The notes beneath the pieces are model-generated. The model did not search any database. It had not been told where the DNA came from and was given only the letters and a program-made list of their open reading frames with translations. Of a stretch of DNA of 55,208 bases, positions 50,856 through 55,208 are shown piece after piece. Where the stretch lies: positions 1 to 55,208 of the forward strand of contig CAMAVI010000016.1 in the NCBI GenBank assembly GCA_945861625.1, written 5' to 3'. Within the stretch, counting starts at the first letter, position 1, and every line of letters begins with the position of its first letter. The position numbers and the translations under genes were made by a program. Source of the stretch: Candidatus Sulfopaludibacter sp. SbA3 (GTDB taxonomy: Bacteria; Acidobacteriota; Terriglobia; Bryobacterales; Bryobacteraceae).

Positions 50856-51175
50856 CAGGACTGTGCGGGCTGCTCTCCGGACTCGCCCGGCTTCTTCTCC
50901 GACGGCTTCGGCTCCGACGCCTGGACGAAGCGGAAGCGCAGCTCGGTGAGCGCGTTTTCGATCAGGCGCTGTTCTTCCATTTCCAAATTCCCGCGCGTTT
51001 TCTCCGCGATCATCGCGAGCAGATCGATGGCGTGGCGCGCCGCGGGCAAGTTCGGCCCCTCCGGCTTTTCCTCGCCGAAGTTCAGCAATCCGAGTTGCAT
51101 CTCGGCCTGCATCTTCAGCGAAAACACCAGAAACTCAAACGTGGGAGGAGGTAAGGGAAAACCGGAATCACTCAT
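50855..51175 (-). CDS. DUF1844 family protein
   Basis: A 106-residue protein with the DUF1844 core: TFEFLVFSLKMQAEMQLGLL and NLPAARHAIDLLAMIAEKTR followed by EEQRLIENALTELRFRF, then an acidic-proline tail. The family is small, mostly helical and of unknown function, common in Acidobacteria and related phyla. It is the first gene of the minus operon with the MBL hydrolase and ribF; a divergent DUF2203 gene lies 41 nt away. Confidence 0.85.
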   Translation of the reverse strand: MSDSGFPLPPPTFEFLVFSLKMQAEMQLGLLNFGEEKPEGPNLPAARHAIDLLAMIAEKTRGNLEMEEQRLIENALTELRFRFVQASEPKPSEKKPGESGEQPAQS

Positions 51176-51216
51176 GCGTATCTCTTCTTAGTGTAGTTTG
51201 GAAGGGACACTGATTC

Positions 51217-51681
51217 ATGCCCCGCTATTTTACGCTGGCCCAAGCCGAGCAGATGCTCCCGGAAGTCGACAAGGCCCTGCGCGACGCCCTGTTCCACAAG
51301 TCGGAATATCAGGCTGCGGAAGCGGATCTGAAAAGTGTTGCGCAGCGCGTCCGCGTCTCCGGAGGCGCGCGCGTGGATCCGTCGGCGTTCCTGGCCACGC
51401 GGGCCCGCCGCGACACCAGCGCCGCCGCGCTCAAAGAAATCTTCGGGCACATCGAGGAGATGGGCGTTCTTGTCAAAGACCTGGACATCGGCCTGATCGA
51501 CTTCCTGACGCTTTATCGCGGACAGGAAGTCTGCCTGTGCTGGAAACTGGGCGAGGACCGTATCGCCTTCTGGCACGGTATGGAAGAAGGCTTCCGCGGG
51601 CGCAAAGCGATCGACGAGGAGTTCCTGGGGAACCACGGAACGGGCGGCGAGAACGGCAACGCGGACGACGCGCCGAACTAG
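51217..51681 (+). CDS. DUF2203 family protein
   Basis: A 154-residue protein with the DUF2203 pattern: RYFTLAQAEQMLPEVDKAL at the N-terminus, FGHIEEMGVLVKDLDIGLID in the middle and GEDRIAFWHGMEEGFRGRKA near the end. It is predicted helical and cytoplasmic, with no assigned function. It is divergent from DUF1844; the pair may share a short bidirectional promoter. Confidence 0.85.
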   Translation: MPRYFTLAQAEQMLPEVDKALRDALFHKSEYQAAEADLKSVAQRVRVSGGARVDPSAFLATRARRDTSAAALKEIFGHIEEMGVLVKDLDIGLIDFLTLYRGQEVCLCWKLGEDRIAFWHGMEEGFRGRKAIDEEFLGNHGTGGENGNADDAPN

Positions 51682-51693
51682 AGCGCGGACCTC

Positions 51694-51980
51694 TTATCGA
51701 GCGCTGAAACTATCGCAATCCTGCATGCGGCCGGACTGCACGCCACGTTTAAACCACATGGTTCGCTGGGCCGACGATCCATGCGTAAATCTCTCGGGTG
51801 AGACGCGCGCGCCGGCCATGCGGGCGATGCGGTCGTCGCCCACGGCGGCGGCCTGCAACTCCGTACGCATCAAAAGCTGGTTTACCAACGCCGGATTCTG
51901 TACAGGGCAGGTTGCTGGAAGACGTGAAGCTCCTGCAAGCGACGAACCCCGCTCTCAATTGGAGCGGTTGGACGGGATTC
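51694..51980 (-). pseudogene. Remnant of a neutral zinc metallopeptidase (YpfJ-like)
   Basis: Between DUF2203 and DUF507 the minus strand preserves the C-terminal signature of YpfJ-type metallopeptidases (AAVGDDRIARM, then SPERFTHGSSAQRTMWFKRG and CDSFSA) in a 65-codon frame ending at 51694. Farther upstream, in another frame, a degraded segment (LQLRAGFVAC) corresponds to the family's LELQADxxAG metal region, showing at least one frameshift. The N-terminal half with HExxH is absent. The 444-nt gap thus holds a dead gene rather than nothing. Confidence 0.65.
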
Positions 51981-52125
51981 TCGCGGGCGGAAGGAGATAG
52001 TCGGTTCGCAGCACCTCGCCCAAGCGAGGCCTGCAATCAGTATGATCGAGTTCCGGATCGGCGTTCCCGAATTGACTCCGCTCTCTCGTGGCCCTTATGC
52101 TGGAAGATACGGTGATCGGAGAGGG

Positions 52126-52716
52126 ATGCTGCTCGCACGCGAATTTGTCGACTACATATCACGGCAGACCATTAGAAAACTGAGTCCGCAATGGCTGGAG
52201 ACGACCGACCTCCAGGTGGCCGCCGACTTCATGGCCAGCATCATCGAAGAAGACCTCGCCATCGAGGACCAGTTGAACGACGAAGTGCGCGACCTGCTGA
52301 GCCAATACAGCGACTACATGCGCAAAGAGGGCGTCAGCTATCAGGAGATGTTCCGGAGAATCAAGAACACCCTGATCACGCAGCGCAAAGTGATCCGCGC
52401 CGCCGGCCGCGACTCCGGCGACCAGATGAAGCTCTCCCGCGATAAGATCAATGACCTGTCCCACAAAGTCGTCGCCGCCATCCGCAAGAGCCGCGACTTC
52501 CGCCTGAAACGCGACCCCAACGACGTGCGGCTGGAGCTGGTCAAGATCATCACCGAGCTGCTGCTCACCGAGGACAAGGTGGACCGCGCCGCCCGTACCA
52601 AGATCCGGACGCAAAAGCGCGAGATCTCCGAGGGCACCGAAGAGTGGGATCTGCTCCACCGGCGCTACTACGCCGAAGAGTTGAAGAAGCTGGGGATCGA
52701 TTTAGATTCGCGGTAA
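52126..52716 (+). CDS. DUF507 family protein
   Basis: The ATG at 52126 (MLLAREFVDYISRQTIRKL) with GGAGAGG upstream matches the usual family start; the longer frame to 52042 is probably non-coding. The 196-residue protein is helical and highly charged, with a long middle region (QEMFRRIKNTLITQRKVIR) and the conserved C-terminus LLHRRYYAEELKKLGID. DUF507 proteins have no established role. The gene is convergent with the tannase gene 4 nt away. Confidence 0.87.
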   Translation: MLLAREFVDYISRQTIRKLSPQWLETTDLQVAADFMASIIEEDLAIEDQLNDEVRDLLSQYSDYMRKEGVSYQEMFRRIKNTLITQRKVIRAAGRDSGDQMKLSRDKINDLSHKVVAAIRKSRDFRLKRDPNDVRLELVKIITELLLTEDKVDRAARTKIRTQKREISEGTEEWDLLHRRYYAEELKKLGIDLDSR

Positions 52717-52720
52717 TCCG

Positions 52721-54283
52721 CTACGGCGCCGCGCACACAAAGTTTGCCGCGTCGTCGGTGCTGCCGGTTCCCTTGTGCTTGGCTTCCCGCGGATACGCGC
52801 ACAGAGGACGCGTGCGGTCGAACTGCCCGTTGCCGCCGCCGTTCATATTCGCGGGGTGTCCGGCAGTAATCTGATCGGGAGCCTTGTTCTGCTCCACCCA
52901 CTGTTCCAGCGCTGTCAGCATGTCGAAGCGGAACGCGCCGGGGCCATTCGTGCAATGCTGCATGCCCGGCACCATGAACAGCCGGTAGAACTCCTTGGTG
53001 TCCTTCAAGGCCATCGTGTTACCGCGGCCGGTCTGGCGCACCACGCTCTCGTAGTAGTTGATGCTGTTCATCGGCGGAATGTCGGGGTCCGACCATCCGT
53101 GATACTGAATCAGTTTGCCGCCGTGCGCACGAAACGGCCGCAGATCGGGATCAATCGCGTTAAAGATGCGTCCCACTTTGTCGTCAACGTACTCAACATC
53201 GCTTTCCAAGCCCGGCGCCGGAGGATCGAACCGCATCTTGCGATAGTCCCAGTCGGGATTCTCGTACACGACGAACTTCATGAACGGCAAGCCCAAGCCG
53301 CTGTGCCCGCCGCGCCCCGGAGCGTTGCCGGTAATCCACTGCGCCCAGCCGCCGGGGCCGGCTTCCCCACCGGGTTCGATGCCCGGATATAACTGCTGGC
53401 CCTCGGCGTCGCGCGCGCCGCGCCAGATCTTGCGGACCGCATCCACCTGCGCGGCGGTCAGGCAATTCGTGAGGTCCCCGTTCTTGCACTGCAGCGACGC
53501 CGGATCGAAGCGGCAGCGGCGCGGATCGTTCAGCACGCCGTCCTTGATACCGTCGAGCGCGTCACAAGCCGTGTTCACGGCGTCCGCCAGGAGCTGGACT
53601 TTGTGGGGCGGCAGCCAGCCGTCGTCATCGATGGCCTGCGCCACCCAAATGTGGCCGCCCGTGTAGTGCCTCGTGAACCAGTTGGCCGGATCGCCGGCAA
53701 TCACGCCGTCAAAATCGGTGGGATACTTCTGGACTTCCGTCAGCGCCTGCTTGCCGCCGAACGAGCAACCTTGAAAATACGAATGCACGGGGGAGGCGCC
53801 GTAGTAGGCCTTTACGATGGCCTTACTCGCCAGCGCCATCTCATGTACGCCGCGTTGGCCCAAGTTGATGACGCGGTCCATGTGTCCAAGAGCCCAGGTT
53901 CCGTCGTTGGTGCTGGCGGAAGCATGCCCCATGTCGGTGCTGCTCACGGCATAGCCGCGACTGACCGGGTCGAACATCGCCGTGTGCACAACATTTCCCG
54001 CCAACCCGCCGTTGCCGACGCCGATGTACTTATGGTTCCACTGCGCGGGCAGCCATATTTCAAAGCCAAGCTCGGGCAGCACCGTCGCTATCACGCGGCA
54101 GAACGAAGGGACTTGGCGCGGCGGAACCTGGCTGGGGCTGTACATTCCGGGCGCCACCGGAGCGGCCGACTTGATGACAATACCGGGCAGCGAGAGATGG
54201 TTCAAGTCTTCACAGCGTTGAGTTTGAGCGGACAGAGAGGACGCGGCGAACGCCACCAGAACGAATAAACGGCGACCTGACAT
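52721..54283 (-). CDS. Tannase/feruloyl esterase family protein, exported
   Basis: Starting at the ATG at 54283 gives 520 residues with a signal peptide (MSGRRLFVLVAFAASSLSA). The serine-hydrolase nucleophile lies in FQGCSFGGKQALTEV and is followed by DFDGVIAGDPANW, which is typical of tannases and feruloyl esterases. A later DKVGRIFNAIDPDLRPFRAH and MQHCTNGPGAF supply the expected catalytic Asp and the His next to a Cys. It would release phenolic acids from plant polymers in the periplasm or outside. The end is only 4 nt from the DUF507 stop. Confidence 0.88.
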   Translation of the reverse strand: MSGRRLFVLVAFAASSLSAQTQRCEDLNHLSLPGIVIKSAAPVAPGMYSPSQVPPRQVPSFCRVIATVLPELGFEIWLPAQWNHKYIGVGNGGLAGNVVHTAMFDPVSRGYAVSSTDMGHASASTNDGTWALGHMDRVINLGQRGVHEMALASKAIVKAYYGASPVHSYFQGCSFGGKQALTEVQKYPTDFDGVIAGDPANWFTRHYTGGHIWVAQAIDDDGWLPPHKVQLLADAVNTACDALDGIKDGVLNDPRRCRFDPASLQCKNGDLTNCLTAAQVDAVRKIWRGARDAEGQQLYPGIEPGGEAGPGGWAQWITGNAPGRGGHSGLGLPFMKFVVYENPDWDYRKMRFDPPAPGLESDVEYVDDKVGRIFNAIDPDLRPFRAHGGKLIQYHGWSDPDIPPMNSINYYESVVRQTGRGNTMALKDTKEFYRLFMVPGMQHCTNGPGAFRFDMLTALEQWVEQNKAPDQITAGHPANMNGGGNGQFDRTRPLCAYPREAKHKGTGSTDDAANFVCAAP

Positions 54284-54324
54284 GGCGAGTGGATTCTCGC
54301 ATGTGGCCGGCGATGCTGTCAAGA

Positions 54325-54705
54325 TCACAACCGGTATGCTCCCTCGACCTTGGCAAGGCCGCGGTCAAAGGTGCCCAGAGGAAGTTGCCCGGCTTTGCGG
54401 GCCAGTTGCAGCATCAGGCAATCGGAGAAGCCGAGCGAAGCCCGCGAACGGAACAGATCCAGCGCGGCCGCGACGACGTCGGAATCCTGCAGAGTGAGAT
54501 TCTTGTGATTCAGCAGCATCTCGATGGCGATGGCCAGTTCGGGTGGCTTGCGCTGGTAGACGGCCTCCAGAACCCAGATGGTCTCGGTGAGCGCGAGCAC
54601 CGAGACCCACGCGCCCTTGGCGACAAACGCATCGGCGGCTGCGGCCTGGCGGGCATCGTCGCGGGTAATCAGCCGGATCAGGACGTTGGTGTCAATGGCG
54701 GGCAT
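54325..54705 (-). CDS. vapC: PIN-domain toxin (VapC type)
   Basis: A 126-residue PIN-domain ribonuclease: AIDTNVLIRLITRDD with the first catalytic Asp, LTETIWVLEAVY with the conserved Glu, DLFRSRASLGFSDCLML with the third acidic residue and GTFDRGLAKVEG at the C-terminus. All acidic residues expected for Mg2+ binding are present, so it appears active. Its start overlaps the antitoxin stop by 14 nt. Confidence 0.9.
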   Translation of the reverse strand: MPAIDTNVLIRLITRDDARQAAAADAFVAKGAWVSVLALTETIWVLEAVYQRKPPELAIAIEMLLNHKNLTLQDSDVVAAALDLFRSRASLGFSDCLMLQLARKAGQLPLGTFDRGLAKVEGAYRL

Positions 54706-54955
54706 ACCGCTCCCGAGCCCGCCGCCGGATGCCTTCCTTCAATTCCGCCAAGGTCCGCGTGGCTGGCGCCTTCTTGGGGAACAACGCGCGATGGATGTCT
54801 TCCGACGAGAACCGCGCCGAGCGCCGCACAACGATCTTGCCGTCCTCTTCCTCCCAATCGAGAATGGAACCCGGTCCGATACCGAGCTTGCGCCGGACGT
54901 CCGCGGGAACGGAAATCTGTCCCTGCGCCGTGACTTTGGAATGCGCCAGTGCCAT
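54692..54955 (-). CDS. vapB: AbrB/VapB-type antitoxin
   Basis: From the ATG at 54955 the protein has 87 residues. The N-terminal swapped-hairpin AbrB domain is SKVTAQGQISVPADVRRKLG with DWEEEDGKIVVRRSARF. The C-terminal helical tail (HRALFPKKAPATRTLAELKE) would wrap the VapC toxin. It is expected to repress its own promoter in the region 54956-55065. The pair lies next to an IS copy. Confidence 0.88.
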   Translation of the reverse strand: MALAHSKVTAQGQISVPADVRRKLGIGPGSILDWEEEDGKIVVRRSARFSSEDIHRALFPKKAPATRTLAELKEGIRRRARERYARH

Positions 54956-55065
54956 GATTTTATAGTACCAGGGTAATGCAAGCATCGTTTCGATGAGTTG
55001 CTTGTTACCTGTCAAGTTGACGTGATGCCGAATTTACGGGATCTATGTTCTTGCGCTGCCCTTAG

Positions 55066-55094
55066 GCAGCGTAAATCAATAACCTTTACATCTA
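55066..55094. repeat. Terminal inverted repeat of the right IS copy
   Basis: The 29-nt segment is the reverse complement of 172-200 with two mismatches. It contains the stop codon (TGA, 55076-55078 on the minus strand) of the transposase at the right edge. A CGCTGCC/GGCAGCG hairpin (55054-55071) overlaps its outer end. Confidence 0.75.
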
Positions 55095-55207
55095 ACGGTT
55101 GTGCTTGGATGGATCGTGTAGTTCCATTCGCCATGAAATGTGTCGGGCTTCAGATGGACATGGGCAAACTCTTCATCCGTGATTTTGCGCCCAACGGGGT
55201 ACTTGCG
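55076..55207 (-). mobile_element. ISAzo13-type transposase, C-terminal part (cut by window edge)
   Basis: The last 44 codons of a transposase on the minus strand, ending with TGA inside the terminal repeat. The segment GRKITDEEFAHVHLKPDTFH followed by GEWNYTIHP is the C-terminal pattern I associate with ISAzo13-type transposases. It complements the N-terminal fragment at 1-144, so both edges carry the same element in the same orientation. The rest of this copy lies beyond the window. Confidence 0.75.
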
Positions 55208-55208
55208 G

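Noticed and set aside
51725-52000. Plus-strand 91-codon frame between DUF2203 and DUF507
   Set aside because: The opposite strand carries recognisable metallopeptidase fragments, so the plus frame is an artefact.
55054-55071. CGCTGCC/GGCAGCG hairpin as a terminator for vapBC
   Set aside because: It is upstream of vapB, not downstream, and lacks a T-tract. It overlaps the IS terminal repeat and is better seen as part of the element end.
1-55208. CRISPR array or tRNA genes
   Set aside because: No regularly spaced identical direct repeats were found. The repeats seen are palindromic or tandem without unique spacers of equal size, and no cloverleaf with a T-loop was recognised.

Overview
The window looks like a chromosomal segment of an Acidobacteriota soil bacterium of the Solibacter/Bryobacter type. 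This is an inference from gene content: PQQ-dependent dehydrogenases, Planctomycete-type cytochrome/DUF1501 pairs, a very large TonB receptor with an N-terminal carboxypeptidase-regulatory domain, exported beta-propeller proteins, small c-type cytochromes, and strong codon bias in GC-rich DNA. No rRNA, tRNA or CRISPR array was found. Both edges of the window lie inside copies of an ISAzo13-type insertion sequence in the same orientation, so the whole ~55 kb sits between two direct IS copies.

Layout. 1-200: 5' end of an IS transposase and its terminal repeat. 202-11607 (all minus): a respiratory/oxidative cluster transcribed as TonB receptor, PSD1-type cytochrome protein, DUF1501 protein, di-haem cytochrome c, quinoprotein alcohol dehydrogenase, and a haem c-methyltransferase fusion. 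11802-18668: a GlcG-like protein, a Sel1 protein, an NHL propeller with a dienelactone hydrolase, a PilZ protein, a GT-C-like membrane protein and a serine-glyoxylate aminotransferase. 18708-28260 (all minus): a catabolic block with cyclase, MFS transporter, amidohydrolase, NHL propeller, two tandem near-identical quinoprotein dehydrogenases, a cupin and a ThuA-like protein. 28374-32786 (minus): methyltransferase, AsmA, MocA-like and XdhC genes. 32823-34248: a repeat, a HigBA-type toxin-antitoxin locus whose toxin carries an in-frame stop, a second HTH antitoxin-like gene, and a small unknown gene. 34280-43643: a third NHL propeller, an unknown secreted protein, a strongly structured non-coding segment (possible HEARO/IscB-type omega RNA), a large alpha/beta hydrolase, a REP-like repeat cluster, a kelch protein, and an exported aldose epimerase paired with a glucose-dehydrogenase-like quinoprotein.

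43724-52716 is a conserved housekeeping part. The plus operon xseB-ispA-tlyA-nadK-dicarboxylate symporter has overlapping start and stop codons. The minus operon is DUF1844-MBL hydrolase-ribF-tagatose-bisphosphate aldolase-cupin. DUF2203, a metallopeptidase remnant and DUF507 follow. 52721-55207 holds a tannase/feruloyl esterase, a VapBC pair and the 3' end of the second IS copy.

How the genes work together (inference): the accessory parts describe a periplasmic economy. Exported quinoproteins oxidise alcohols or sugars and pass electrons to exported c-type cytochromes. TonB uptake, esterases, lactonase-like and cyclase enzymes and an MFS carrier handle plant- or aromatic-derived substrates. 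The most unusual items are the structured RNA candidate at 36336-36600, the haem c-methyltransferase fusion, the decayed HigB toxin next to an intact operator and antitoxin, and three families of dispersed palindromic repeats.
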